Origin: Lacihabitans sp. CS3-21
Lineage (GTDB): Bacteria; Bacteroidota; Bacteroidia; Cytophagales; Spirosomataceae
DNA length: 64,000 bases
Assembly (NCBI RefSeq): GCF_024343675.1
Contig: NZ_RJUD01000001.1
Span: 242,553-306,552, forward strand
Reading direction: 5' to 3'
Position numbers and translations under genes: made by a program. Shown in pieces: positions 18,192-27,957 of the stretch; within the stretch, counting starts at the first letter, position 1; each line of letters starts with the position of its first letter. The notes below the pieces were generated by a model that was not told the origin of the DNA, did no database searches, and saw nothing but the letters and a program-made list of their open reading frames with translations.

Positions 18192-19217
18192 ATGAATAAT
18201 ATCACCATAAAAGATATTGCGAGAAAATTTAAGTGTTCGCCTTCAACGGTTTCCCGAGCCTTGAACGACCACTCAAATATCAACGTAGATACCAAGGAAA
18301 CAATACAAGAGTATGCCCAAAAAATGGGGTACCAGAAAAACTCAATTTCGCTCAGTTTACTCAACAAGTCCACAAAAACTATTGGAGTTTTAGTGCCATC
18401 TATAAATCATTCGCACGAAACCTTGATGATCCAAGGCATACAATCGGTTTTTAATAGCCTAGGCTACATGTTGATTTTCTGTGTGACCGATGAAAAACAC
18501 AGTTTAGAGCAAGAGCACATCAAAAGACTTTTGTCAAATAGAGTGGATGCTATCCTAGTTTCTATTTCACAAGAAACGGCTAGTATCAGAGACTTTTCGC
18601 ACTTTGAAATGGTGAATAAAAGAAAAATACCTTTGGTTTTTATAGATAGGGATATTATTGAAAACTATGGAAGCAGCGTAGTTATTGACGATTATGCAGG
18701 GGCGTATTTGGCTACCAAACATTTGATAGAAAAAGGATGCCAGCGAATAGCCCATTTGGCAGGACCACAAGGCTTATTAGTTTCGAAGCTTAGATTGGAA
18801 GGATATTTGGATTGTCTTAAAAATAATGGTATTACTCCCAGCGACGATTGGATCAAGCACGTGGAGTTTAATATAGAGAGTGCCATCGGACCAACCAAAA
18901 ATTGGTTTGAAGGAAAAATCCTCAGCCCTGATGCAATTTTCGGGGTAAACGACTATGTTTGTTATGGAGCCATTAATGTGCTGATGAGTTTGAACATAAA
19001 AATCCCAGAAGAGGTATCTGTAATAGGCTTTGACAATTGTCCTATTTCTCCTTATTTCTCGCCCAAACTTACTACCATTGATAGAAAAAGTTATGAAATA
19101 GGTCGCTTAGCAGCTGAACAAACCTTAGAAATGCTTTCGTCAGATACTTATTTGCCAGGAAAAAGTGTATTAAATCCACACCTCATAGAGCGAGACTCCA
19201 CCAGGCAAGCCAGTTGA
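18192..19217 (+). CDS. LacI-family transcriptional regulator
   Basis: 341 residues. The N-terminal helix-turn-helix (TIKDIARKFKCSPSTVSRAL, about 4-23, with NINVDTKETI following) is canonical, and the effector domain has the periplasmic-binding-like fold (TIGVLVPSINHSHE, VFIDRDI, HLAGPQGLL, VIGFDNCPISPYFSPKLTTI). It sits immediately upstream of a SusC/SusD pair and inositol oxygenase, and the gap before SusC holds palindromes with central CG typical of LacI-family operators. It therefore probably controls that locus in response to inositol or a derivative; the effector is inferred from context only. Confidence 0.94.
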   Translation: MNNITIKDIARKFKCSPSTVSRALNDHSNINVDTKETIQEYAQKMGYQKNSISLSLLNKSTKTIGVLVPSINHSHETLMIQGIQSVFNSLGYMLIFCVTDEKHSLEQEHIKRLLSNRVDAILVSISQETASIRDFSHFEMVNKRKIPLVFIDRDIIENYGSSVVIDDYAGAYLATKHLIEKGCQRIAHLAGPQGLLVSKLRLEGYLDCLKNNGITPSDDWIKHVEFNIESAIGPTKNWFEGKILSPDAIFGVNDYVCYGAINVLMSLNIKIPEEVSVIGFDNCPISPYFSPKLTTIDRKSYEIGRLAAEQTLEMLSSDTYLPGKSVLNPHLIERDSTRQAS

Positions 19218-19335
19218 TAATGGTATAAAATCTTCAAAAAAAAATACTTCTTTGACACAAGGAATACTTATTAAAATTTCTTAAAAACCCTCTTTTGAAT
19301 AGTTTTAATGATGTTTTTCAGAAAATAATTTTTTT

Positions 19336-19356
19336 GAAAACGATTTCAAACGTTTG
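19336..19356. promoter_or_regulatory. Probable LacI-family operator upstream of the SusC gene
   Basis: Two adjoining palindromes with central CG: GAAAACGATTTC (one mismatch) at 19336-19347 and the perfect CAAACGTTTG at 19347-19356. Central-CG palindromes of this type are typical of LacI-family operators, and a LacI-family gene lies just upstream. The site is about 80 bases before the SusC start codon. The -7 element of the promoter is uncertain; TATAATTG at 19404-19411 is one candidate. Confidence 0.6.
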
Positions 19357-19436
19357 CATTAATAATTTGCATTATACAATTTTTCTGTAGAAAAGTTATA
19401 TTCTATAATTGCATCGAAACAAATAAATCGTTTTTT

Positions 19437-22400
19437 ATGCAAAAAAATTACCCTAAATTGAAATTACTCTTTTGTTTGGTGTTTTTGGCGTGTACATCTT
19501 TTGGTGTTTTTGCCCAAAATACAATAAGAGTATCCGGAATCGTAAGTTCTTCTGATGGAGAAAAACTCCCTGGCGTATCTGTTACAGTGAAGTCTTCTTC
19601 TACTGGAACAATGACTGATCCAAATGGCAAATTTAGTATCGACGCAGGTACTAATGCCTCTTTGGTGTTTAGCTACATTGGGTTTGAAACCCAAACTGTA
19701 GAAGTAAATGGCCGCAGCCAAATTTCCGTAAAATTAAAAGAATCAGACACTTCGCTTGATGAAATCGTGGTAGTGGGTTATGGCCAGCAAACTCGGAAAT
19801 CGTTGACGAGTTCTATCAGCACCATTAAAGCAGAAGACCTCAACCGTGGTGCTATTACAGACCCAACGCAATTATTGCAAGGTAAAGTAGCAGGATTAAA
19901 CATCACGAAAACAGGAGACCCAAATGGCCGTCCGTCAATTATTTTGAGAGGGGCTTCCACTTTACGTGAAGGTGAGGCTTCGCAACCTTTGTTTGTGGTT
20001 GACGGTGTGGTTGGTGCTGATTTGGCTACGGTAGCACCTGACAATATTTTGTCTATGGATGTTTTGAAAGATGCTGCTGCAACAGCCATTTATGGCTCAC
20101 GTGCTGCCAATGGTGTGATCATTATCACGACAAACAGACCAAAAGATGGTCAAACCTTTGCAAGCTACAAAGCTTATGTGGCAACAGAGTCGGTTTCTAA
20201 TACCATCAAAATGATGTCTGGCGACCAATTGAGAAGCTACCTAACTAAAAATGGTAAATCTCTTGGGCCAGCAGACGATACAGGTGCTAATACCGATTGG
20301 CAGGATGTTGTAAGTCAAAAAGGATTTTCACAAAATCACAATTTGTCATTTGGAGGCGGAAGTAAATCAACCAATTACAATGCGAGCATCAACTATTTTG
20401 ATCAAGACGGAATCATCAAAGGAAGTGGCTTGAACCGATTCATTGGAAGGCTCTCAATTGAGCAATATGCCTTGAAAGACAAATTGAAAATGGGTGTTAC
20501 CTTGGCTTCGACGCAAACAAACTCACAGATTGTTCCTTTTCAAGATGTGGTTTTGATAAACCGATTGAGGTATTTGCCAACGGTTAGCCCACTAAATGAA
20601 GATGGTTCTTATTATGAAAACTTGGCACGTTCAAACTATTACAATCCTCTGGCAGTGATTGACAATGCCACGGTAAAAAATAACTCAAAAACGTCTTTGG
20701 CTAACTTCAAGGCAACCTTGAAACTTCCGGCTGGATTTTCGTACGATGTTTCGGCTTCAATCCAGAATAACCAAACCAACGGTTCGGAGTTTTACAACGA
20801 CTATTATACGACCAACTATAACAACATCGCGTTTACAACAAATTATACAGTAGTAGGAGGCAGAAATGGCCTTGCCGTAAGAAATACTTACGAAAACAAA
20901 AATACTTTGTTTGAAAACTATTTGACTTATAATAAAACATTTGGTAAACACAATGTAAATGCAATTGCAGGGTATTCGTGGCAACAGACACTCAATGGAG
21001 ACGGTTTTCAGGCTAATAACACCAATTTCCCAACCAATGATACAGAAGCCAATTACTTAGGCTTAGGAAATTCACAAGCGGTGTCAGGCTTTGTGGTTGA
21101 TTATGGTGGCAACAATTATTCGAAGCTTCGTTTGATTTCGGATTATGCCAGACTCAACTACAGTTATGCGGGCAAATACTTCGTCCAAAGTTCATTGCGT
21201 AGAGACGGTTCGTCGGCATTTGGTGCTAACAACCGTTGGGGTTATTTCCCTTCTTTATCAGCTGCTTGGGGAATTGACGGAGAAAACTTCATGAAAAATC
21301 AGAATATTTTCTCTGAATTAAAACTTAGAGTGAGCTATGGACAAACAGGTAACTCACTTGGATTTAATCCTTTGGTCTCCTTGTTGAGATACGGAAATGT
21401 GGGCACATTTTTGGTGAATGGTGTTACCTTATCAGCCATTGGTGTTGTGCAAAACCCAAATCCAGACTTGAGGTGGGAGAAAACAACCATGTCGAACATC
21501 GGTTTGGATTTCGGCATAATGAAGGGCAAAATCACGGGTACCTTGGATTTGTACAATAAACGTACTACTGACCTTATATGGACTTATGACGTTGACCCAT
21601 CGGTATATTTGTACCGTCAGTTGACGGCTAATGCTGGAGAAATGAGCAACAAGGGAGTGGAATTAACTTTAAATTATTCGCCCGTAAAAACCAAAAGCTT
21701 TACTTGGAATACTTCTGTGAACTTTGCTCATAACAAAAACCTTTTGGTATCCCTTAAAGGCGAAGGTCTACAAGCTGATAGTTTGCTGATGGCTGCTCCA
21801 AACGGTGGCGGACAGACAGGTTCAACGGTGCAAATATTACTCAGTGGTCAGCCAGTTGGACAGTTTTACACATTCCAATATGCAGGAAGAACTGAAGCTG
21901 GTGTGTCGCAGTTTGATGCCAAAAAAGGTGGAACGACTCTAGTGCCACAAAACAAAACCGATTATTTCTTGGCAGGAAGTGCCCAACCAAAACTATTGAT
22001 TGGCTGGAATAACTCATTTACCTATAAACAATTCGATATGAATTTCTTCTTTAGGTCGGTATTGGGTAATAAAATCATGAATACTGTAAGAGCAGATTTC
22101 AACAGACCGCAGGAAGCTGGTTCGTACAACGTCTTGGTTGAAACAGGCGACGAACCAATTGCAGATTATAATGCATTTAAATATTCAAACAGATACATCG
22201 AAAGCGGAAGCTTCCTAAGACTTGACAATGCCACTATTGGATATTCGATAAACACCAAAAAGGACTACATCAAAAACCTTAGATTGTTTTTATCTGGCAA
22301 TAACATTTTCATTTTAACAAAATACTCAGGAATTGACCCAGAAGTAAACATGGGCGGACTAACCCCTGGCGTTGACTGGACACGTTTTGGAAACGGATTT

Positions 22401-22448
22401 TATCCAAAAACCAGAACTTTTATGTTTGGTGTAAACGCAAGTTTCTAA
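19437..22448 (+). CDS. SusC/RagA-type TonB-linked outer membrane transporter
   Basis: 1003 residues. A signal peptide (to about FGVFAQ, residue 27) is followed by a carboxypeptidase-regulatory-like domain (ISGIV-type strands, GVSVTVKSSSTGT, LVFSYIGFETQTV), a TonB-box/plug start (DEIVVVGYGQQTRKSLTSSI), and a 22-strand barrel region ending in the aromatic terminus FGVNASF. It imports a TonB-dependent ligand across the outer membrane together with the SusD lipoprotein encoded 28 bases downstream. Context (LacI regulator, inositol oxygenase) points to inositol or an inositol-containing compound as the ligand. Confidence 0.96.
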   Translation: MQKNYPKLKLLFCLVFLACTSFGVFAQNTIRVSGIVSSSDGEKLPGVSVTVKSSSTGTMTDPNGKFSIDAGTNASLVFSYIGFETQTVEVNGRSQISVKLKESDTSLDEIVVVGYGQQTRKSLTSSISTIKAEDLNRGAITDPTQLLQGKVAGLNITKTGDPNGRPSIILRGASTLREGEASQPLFVVDGVVGADLATVAPDNILSMDVLKDAAATAIYGSRAANGVIIITTNRPKDGQTFASYKAYVATESVSNTIKMMSGDQLRSYLTKNGKSLGPADDTGANTDWQDVVSQKGFSQNHNLSFGGGSKSTNYNASINYFDQDGIIKGSGLNRFIGRLSIEQYALKDKLKMGVTLASTQTNSQIVPFQDVVLINRLRYLPTVSPLNEDGSYYENLARSNYYNPLAVIDNATVKNNSKTSLANFKATLKLPAGFSYDVSASIQNNQTNGSEFYNDYYTTNYNNIAFTTNYTVVGGRNGLAVRNTYENKNTLFENYLTYNKTFGKHNVNAIAGYSWQQTLNGDGFQANNTNFPTNDTEANYLGLGNSQAVSGFVVDYGGNNYSKLRLISDYARLNYSYAGKYFVQSSLRRDGSSAFGANNRWGYFPSLSAAWGIDGENFMKNQNIFSELKLRVSYGQTGNSLGFNPLVSLLRYGNVGTFLVNGVTLSAIGVVQNPNPDLRWEKTTMSNIGLDFGIMKGKITGTLDLYNKRTTDLIWTYDVDPSVYLYRQLTANAGEMSNKGVELTLNYSPVKTKSFTWNTSVNFAHNKNLLVSLKGEGLQADSLLMAAPNGGGQTGSTVQILLSGQPVGQFYTFQYAGRTEAGVSQFDAKKGGTTLVPQNKTDYFLAGSAQPKLLIGWNNSFTYKQFDMNFFFRSVLGNKIMNTVRADFNRPQEAGSYNVLVETGDEPIADYNAFKYSNRYIESGSFLRLDNATIGYSINTKKDYIKNLRLFLSGNNIFILTKYSGIDPEVNMGGLTPGVDWTRFGNGFYPKTRTFMFGVNASF

Positions 22449-22476
22449 TTTATTAAAATTTAAAGTTTTTAGAAAA

Positions 22477-24048
22477 ATGAAAAAAATAAAATATGTAATT
22501 ACGTGTGCCGCAGCCTTATTTTTGGCTTCGTGTCACGACTTAGAAGTACCAGTTGAAAATGCACTTACTTCAGATAATTTCCCGATAAAAACCGAGCACT
22601 TTATTCAAGCTTCGGGACCAACTTATACCAACTTTAGAGGTTCTATAGCTCTTTCATATTGGTTTTTGCAATCGCTGAGCTCTGATGAGTCCATTTTGCC
22701 AGCAAGAGGTGGAAACTGGTACGATGGTGCTAGATATTTTCAATTGCACCAGCACAATTGGAACCCAGACAACGGTCAAGTAGATGGAACCTGGAACTGG
22801 ATTACAGGTACCATAACTACCATAAACCAAAACATAGCCGTGGTAGAAACTGCTCCCGAGTCACCAGCAAAACAACAAGGATTGGCCGAATTGAAAGCCA
22901 TGAGAGCGATTGCCTACTGGGTAATGCTGGATCTTTGGGGAAATGTGCCTTTACTTACCAAGTTTGGTGTAACCGAAAAACCAACTACTACGCCTAGAAA
23001 AGACATCTTCGCATTTGTAGAAAAAGAAATGTTGGATGCTATTCCTAGCCTAAGTGGGGATGTAAATGCCTCTACTTATGGTCGCCCTACAAAATTTGTG
23101 GCATATGCACTTTTGGCTAAATTATACATCAACTCTGAAGTATATACGGGTCAGAAAAGATATGACGATGTAGTAAAAATGTGTGATAACATCATTAGTT
23201 CTAAGAAATTTGCTCTAGAGGCCAATTTTGCCAAGATGTTTGACATAGACAATGGCCCACAAATCAAAGAAACGATTTTTGCTGTGCCGTTTGACAATAT
23301 TTCTGGAGGTCAATTTCTGGCTAGATATTATTTGCACAGGGCGATGAGAGCAAAATACGAATTGCCATTTACACCATCAGGTGCCATAAGCGTGCAAGAA
23401 GAGTTTTTGGCAAATTTCAATGAAGAGGATGATGTAAGAGCAAAACTACTTTTGAAAGGAAAGCAATTCTTGAGCAATGGTTCGCCAATTATTGTTAAAA
23501 CTTCGAAAAAAGGATTTGACGAAGATTATAAAGGTACGGATGGAGCTACAGCTGTCGATTATCATTTGGAATTGGTTCCTAAATTAGAGTACCGCAATGT
23601 GGCGGCTTTTGATTTGGGTAACGACGAGAAGGCATGGGCACAGGGTTATCGTTACATCAAATTTTCTCCTGATAAAACCTCTACAACACGAAATCAAGGG
23701 AACGACTTTACTTTTTTTAGATACTCTGATGTATTGTTGATGAAGGCCGAAGCCATCATGAGAGGTGCGGCAGCTACATCTGGAGACACGCCTTTGGCTT
23801 TGGTCAATTCACTTAGGAAAATTAGAAACGCAAGCGAAATAAAAGAGCTAAACTTTGATGTGATGTTGGCAGAGCGTGGTCGTGAATTCTGTAATGAAAA
23901 CTGGAGAAGAAATGACTTGATTCGCTTTGGGAAATTTGAAGGTAAGTGGGGTTTAAAAACAGACTCAGATCCAAACAAAAGATTGTATCCAATACCAAGA
24001 AGTATCTTGAACATCAACCCAAAACTTACACAGAATCCAGGATATTAA
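22477..24048 (+). CDS. SusD/RagB-family outer membrane lipoprotein
   Basis: 523 residues with a lipobox (FLASC, Cys19). It has the SusD helical TPR core (LAELKAMRAIAYWVMLDLWG, then AKLYINSEVYTG) and the family's C-terminal end (LAERGREFCNENWRRNDLIRF, YPIPRSILNINPKL, QNPGY). It is the surface-exposed ligand-capturing lid of the SusC transporter encoded just upstream. The operon probably ends at the hairpin at 24058-24085. Confidence 0.96.
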   Translation: MKKIKYVITCAAALFLASCHDLEVPVENALTSDNFPIKTEHFIQASGPTYTNFRGSIALSYWFLQSLSSDESILPARGGNWYDGARYFQLHQHNWNPDNGQVDGTWNWITGTITTINQNIAVVETAPESPAKQQGLAELKAMRAIAYWVMLDLWGNVPLLTKFGVTEKPTTTPRKDIFAFVEKEMLDAIPSLSGDVNASTYGRPTKFVAYALLAKLYINSEVYTGQKRYDDVVKMCDNIISSKKFALEANFAKMFDIDNGPQIKETIFAVPFDNISGGQFLARYYLHRAMRAKYELPFTPSGAISVQEEFLANFNEEDDVRAKLLLKGKQFLSNGSPIIVKTSKKGFDEDYKGTDGATAVDYHLELVPKLEYRNVAAFDLGNDEKAWAQGYRYIKFSPDKTSTTRNQGNDFTFFRYSDVLLMKAEAIMRGAAATSGDTPLALVNSLRKIRNASEIKELNFDVMLAERGREFCNENWRRNDLIRFGKFEGKWGLKTDSDPNKRLYPIPRSILNINPKLTQNPGY

Positions 24049-24057
24049 TATTTTTAT

Positions 24058-24085
24058 AAACCGAGACCGATTTGAGTCTCGGTTT
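24058..24085 (+). terminator. Hairpin after the SusD gene
   Basis: A 10-bp perfect stem AAACCGAGAC/GTCTCGGTTT (24058-24067 and 24076-24085) with an 8-base loop, 10 bases past the SusD stop codon. Only a weak T-rich stretch follows, so it may be an incomplete terminator that limits expression of the downstream inositol oxygenase. Confidence 0.6.
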
Positions 24086-24103
24086 ACATTTTAAATACTT
24101 TTG
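24071..24103 (+). promoter_or_regulatory. Bacteroidota-type promoter for inositol oxygenase
   Basis: TTTG (24071-24074), a 21-base spacer and a perfect TAnnTTTG element, TACTTTTG (24096-24103). The -33 part overlaps the loop and right arm of the preceding hairpin. The start codon is only 9 bases past the -7 element, so the transcript would have almost no leader. Confidence 0.5.
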
Positions 24104-24111
24104 ATATTACA

Positions 24112-24984
24112 ATGAATACAAAGTTTTCAGAAAAAGAGCTAAATCCACTGGGAAGTCTTGATGAATGGGAAGCCGATGTGGTGCTCAGATATCCTGAGCC
24201 AGGCACAAAACAAAAAGAAAATTATCGCAACTATGTTGATACGGACAGAGTAGCGACAGTGAAAAAATTCTACGAAATGAATCATACCTACCAAACGTAT
24301 GACTTCGTAATAGATAAAGAAAGAGAATTTTTAAAGTTTGATAAACGCCAAATGAGCGTTTGGGATGCTGTTGATTTCCTAAACACTTTGGTGGATGATA
24401 GCGATCCTGATACGGACTTGGATCAGTTTCAACATCTTTTGCAAACTTCAGAAGCCATTCGTCAAGATGGGCACCCCGATTGGTTTGTGCTTGTGGGTTT
24501 TATGCACGATTTAGGAAAAGTACTTTGCTTATTTGGTGAACCGCAATGGGCGGTGGTTGGTGATACATTTCCAGTGGGCTGCCAACATTCCGATAAAATA
24601 GTTTATCCCGAATACTTCGAGGCAAATCCTGACAGCAAAGATCCTCGATATAAAACCAAATACGGTGTTTATGAGCCAAACTGCGGATTAGATAAGGTAA
24701 AAATGAGTTGGGGGCATGACGAGTATATTTACCAAATCATGAAGAATTATATTCCTGAAGAAGGCTTGTATATGCTGCGTTACCATTCGTTTTATCCACA
24801 ACACCGTGAAAACGCCTATAATCATTTGATGAGTAAACACGATCATGAGATGTTTAAATGGGTGGATAAATTTAACCCATATGATTTATACTCTAAAGTA
24901 CCTGTGCCACCAGATGCCAAGGCTTTGAGGCCTTACTACGAGGATCTTGTGGCTAAATACTTACCCAATGTTCTGAACTTCTAG
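24112..24984 (+). CDS. Myo-inositol oxygenase (MIOX family)
   Basis: Converts myo-inositol and O2 to D-glucuronate using a diiron centre. The 290-residue length matches animal and plant MIOX. All expected iron ligands are visible in order: His108 (FQHLLQTSEAIR), His132-Asp133 (GFMHDLGK), His202 (SWGHDEYIYQ), His225 (RYHSFYP) and Asp258 (FNPYDLYSK); WAVVGDTFPVGC is also conserved. No signal peptide is seen, so it is cytoplasmic. It lies directly downstream of SusC/SusD and a LacI regulator. The glucuronate produced would need an uronate pathway that is not in this window. Confidence 0.95.
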   Translation: MNTKFSEKELNPLGSLDEWEADVVLRYPEPGTKQKENYRNYVDTDRVATVKKFYEMNHTYQTYDFVIDKEREFLKFDKRQMSVWDAVDFLNTLVDDSDPDTDLDQFQHLLQTSEAIRQDGHPDWFVLVGFMHDLGKVLCLFGEPQWAVVGDTFPVGCQHSDKIVYPEYFEANPDSKDPRYKTKYGVYEPNCGLDKVKMSWGHDEYIYQIMKNYIPEEGLYMLRYHSFYPQHRENAYNHLMSKHDHEMFKWVDKFNPYDLYSKVPVPPDAKALRPYYEDLVAKYLPNVLNF

Positions 24985-25005
24985 GTTAATAATAGGTTGA
25001 ATGAT

Positions 25006-25036
25006 AAAGGGCTGCATTTTGTGCAGCCTTTTTTTA
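25006..25036. terminator. Bidirectional terminator between convergent genes
   Basis: Stem GGCTGCA/TGCAGCC (25010-25016 and 25022-25028) flanked by an A-run on the left and seven T on the right. It lies between the inositol oxygenase gene (plus) and the convergent gene ending at 25034 (minus), and would work for both. Confidence 0.8.
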
Positions 25037-26773
25037 TGATAGTTTCAAAGTATGTACAAAAGGCGTTCGGCCAGTAATATAAATATGCATCCCGTTTGAA
25101 CGTAATGAACCAAAATGGGTGCTGTACATTTCGCCTTCCATATTGTTGATTGTTTGGTGAGTAAACTCTCCCGGACCAAATGAGATTTTGTCGCCTTCAA
25201 ACTCGTATGAGGCTTCTTTTTCCTTAATTGAAAAATTCTCCTCACTGCCAGCTATTGAATCACAACCAAGCAGTTTTCCTCCTTTTGCGAAAGTAAGTTC
25301 TATTACCAAAGGAACTCCAGTGGTTCCTCTTACATCAAAATTTATTACTTTTTCATCATTTATTTCTTCAAAAACTACTTTGTATTCGAGTAGGCTGATG
25401 TTACTTTTCGGTCGATTTTTGAAGTCCATTTTGTTCCAAAACCGGCGGTCTGTACTTTGGCTTAGTTCGTAATCGCCATTGACTTTTTTGAATTTATCTG
25501 GCAGTGGCTGATAGTATGGTGCCTCTATTTTCTGGTATAAATGATACTGATTTCCTACTTTTTTTATGCCTTCACTCCTAAAAAAACCTGTACTAAAAAA
25601 ACTGGAGGACATTCTGATATGCTTCAAAATGGCTTTTCCTTTTTGCATTCCGAAAAAACTTGGATTGGTAGACCTGCCTGATCCAATGATTATCGGCTGG
25701 TCAGCTCCCCCAAACAAGGAGAATGTTTCTTCACCTTTGCGGCCTCGCAACATGTTTATTCCTTCATAAAACCTCTGGAAATCTGTAGGAAGTGGTTTAG
25801 TAGGATATTTTTTTGCCAAAATTTCGTCTTCCAAAAACAAATACAGTAAGTCTTTCGAAATAGTGGGGTCAAAACCCGGCATGCTTTCTATAAATGCCGC
25901 CACACTTCCCATAAATCCATCGCTAAATTTATTGGCCATAAATCTATATTGAGGATAAAAAAGAAGGATGTTCCATTGCATGTAAGCATCTTGTCGGCGG
26001 GACGGGAAAGTTACCAAATTACCGTTGGGTTCCATACATTCATACACCCAGTGGAGGTTTCTTTCCACCATTTTTAGCAGTTCGGGCCTGTTGGTGTAAG
26101 CGGCAACGGTTATCATCGAGCGGTCAATTACCTCGGCGTAAGTCATACTTCTTTCGAGATAAATTCCGTCTTTGTCACAAAAAACACCTTCAGAGAGCCA
26201 TTCAGCTATGCGTTTGGTATATTTTGGGTTGGGGTAGAGGTGATTTATTTTGGCCAAAGCGGCACAAACTACCCAGCGATGGTTGGGGGTATGTACACCG
26301 CCGACTGCCAATCCAGCACCCGATTTTTCAATTATTTTTTTAATTAAAAGATTCACCTCCTGGCATTTTGAATTTCCTTTTAGGATATTTCCAGCAGCAC
26401 AAATAGGCTCAATTATAAAGGCAGTATCTGGCGGAGAAGACAAATTTCCGAAGTCCAGCGTTCCGTCGGCCTTTTGTTGGGATATTATAAATTCCGAAAT
26501 GACTTTCATACCGCTTATGAGTTCTTCTTTCTCATAATAATTTGAGGTTTTTTCAGAAAAACCAGCTGCAAGATTGGCCAAATCAAATCCGAGACTTCGT
26601 TTAAGAGTTTTTAAGCCCGCTTGCGTAGCCTTTAATATGTCTGAAACCGCCTTATTGTTTGCTTCTACTATTTTTGGCCAGTCATAATTGGCTTGGTTTT
26701 GAGCAAATAAATTATTAAATTTTAAAGCTACAGCAGCGGCCGAAACACTTTTTATAAATTGAGAACGATTCAT
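25034..26773 (-). CDS. Secreted protein of unknown function, possibly an alpha-toroid lyase-like fold
   Basis: 579 residues with an exported leader (MNRSQFIKSVSAAAVALKFNNLFAQ). The first roughly 350 residues are helical with motifs such as GVHTPNHRWVVCAALAKI and LERSMTYAEVIDRSM, followed by a beta-rich C-terminal part (LLEYKVVFEEINDEKVINFD, SFGPGEFTHQTINN). Helical barrel followed by beta-sandwich is the layout of several polysaccharide lyases, and the Asn-His-Arg-Trp cluster is suggestive, but I do not recognise the family and do not assign a function. The phosphoesterase gene lies 40 bases upstream on the same strand, so the two may be co-transcribed. Confidence 0.7.
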   Translation of the reverse strand: MNRSQFIKSVSAAAVALKFNNLFAQNQANYDWPKIVEANNKAVSDILKATQAGLKTLKRSLGFDLANLAAGFSEKTSNYYEKEELISGMKVISEFIISQQKADGTLDFGNLSSPPDTAFIIEPICAAGNILKGNSKCQEVNLLIKKIIEKSGAGLAVGGVHTPNHRWVVCAALAKINHLYPNPKYTKRIAEWLSEGVFCDKDGIYLERSMTYAEVIDRSMITVAAYTNRPELLKMVERNLHWVYECMEPNGNLVTFPSRRQDAYMQWNILLFYPQYRFMANKFSDGFMGSVAAFIESMPGFDPTISKDLLYLFLEDEILAKKYPTKPLPTDFQRFYEGINMLRGRKGEETFSLFGGADQPIIIGSGRSTNPSFFGMQKGKAILKHIRMSSSFFSTGFFRSEGIKKVGNQYHLYQKIEAPYYQPLPDKFKKVNGDYELSQSTDRRFWNKMDFKNRPKSNISLLEYKVVFEEINDEKVINFDVRGTTGVPLVIELTFAKGGKLLGCDSIAGSEENFSIKEKEASYEFEGDKISFGPGEFTHQTINNMEGEMYSTHFGSLRSNGMHIYITGRTPFVHTLKLS

Positions 26774-26813
26774 TTTTTTGGTAAATATGTTTTTAATTTC
26801 TTAGAAATGAGAT

Positions 26814-27821
26814 TTATTTCACGATTTCGGTTCTATAAACCACTTTTCCTTGGTGATTGATAACCTGCACATTCATGGATTTCGGACCTATTGAAAACGC
26901 CATAAAGCCATATTCGGCCAATGCTAGTTTTGATATCGGTAAGGTGCCTATTTCAGTCACTTCAGAGCCTGAGCCAGATACAAAATAATGCGTTTTTCCC
27001 TCTGGAAGCAGATGTTGCAAGTCGTGGTCATGGCCACATAGGTAGGCATCTACTCGGTATTTGTCCAAAATTCCTTTCAGTGAATGTCTTACCGCTCGGG
27101 TGTCATAGCTTTCTCTACGCTTTAAGGTGGCGGTGTAAAGTGGATGATGGCCTACCACTATTTTCCATTTAATATTCGAAGATTTGTTGGCCAAGGTTTT
27201 TTCCAGCCAAATTTTCTGAGCAGTACTGTCTTGACTGACCACATTTGGCCCATAAGTTTTGTTCTTATAAAAATCGGGAATGAGCGGGTTGGTGTCGATA
27301 AAAGCGATGAGCACTTGGTTGGTGGTATCGCCGTTTATAGCAAAAGTCTCACTAAAATACCTCGCTGGCATCCTCCATCTTCTGCTGATTTTAGAGTACG
27401 CCACTTGTGCATCTGGATTTCCAATATAATCGTGGTTGCCCAAAACAGAATACCACTCCCAATGTAAAGCAAATTGTTTATAAACATCTTCATAGGATGT
27501 TTTCCATTGTGGGTCATCTATACTTGCCACCCCATGTGGATAAAAATTGTCTCCAGTAGAAATGATAAAATTTCGGTTGATTTTATCTGCCACTTTGGCC
27601 ATTTGGTTGGCTACTGGAGTTTGGTGATCTTCGCCAAACCGTCCCCAATCTCCTACAACCAAAAAGTTGAGAGTTCCAGGAAAAACCCGTACGATGGAGT
27701 CTGTTTTAGGATTATTTTGTGCAAAAATAAGCCCCTGAAAAAATACCAAAACCATCGAAAATACGAATGTAAATCTAGGTGATAATTTCGGTTGAAGAAA
27801 TGAATTGAAAATGTTCGGCAT
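26814..27821 (-). CDS. Secreted metallophosphoesterase, type 5 (purple) acid phosphatase-like
   Basis: 335 residues with a signal peptide ending near LIFAQ. The complete dinuclear-metal motif set of ACP5-type phosphatases is visible: VVGDWG, STGDNFYPHG, VLGNHDY, VVGHHPLYT and LCGHDHDLQHL. It probably hydrolyses phosphomonoesters in the periplasm. An inositol phosphate substrate would fit the nearby inositol locus, but that is speculation. It precedes the unknown secreted protein gene on the same strand. Confidence 0.9.
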   Translation of the reverse strand: MPNIFNSFLQPKLSPRFTFVFSMVLVFFQGLIFAQNNPKTDSIVRVFPGTLNFLVVGDWGRFGEDHQTPVANQMAKVADKINRNFIISTGDNFYPHGVASIDDPQWKTSYEDVYKQFALHWEWYSVLGNHDYIGNPDAQVAYSKISRRWRMPARYFSETFAINGDTTNQVLIAFIDTNPLIPDFYKNKTYGPNVVSQDSTAQKIWLEKTLANKSSNIKWKIVVGHHPLYTATLKRRESYDTRAVRHSLKGILDKYRVDAYLCGHDHDLQHLLPEGKTHYFVSGSGSEVTEIGTLPISKLALAEYGFMAFSIGPKSMNVQVINHQGKVVYRTEIVK

Positions 27822-27957
27822 ACGTATGATTTTAACGTAAAAATACGAAAATCAGAGTCACGGTTTTATGCTAATTTCGCCCGAAAATAGTAGTTATTTG
27901 ATTTGAAAAAGACATTCGAAACTTCGGTTTTTCTAAAGGGGGTAAAAAACGCATAAA

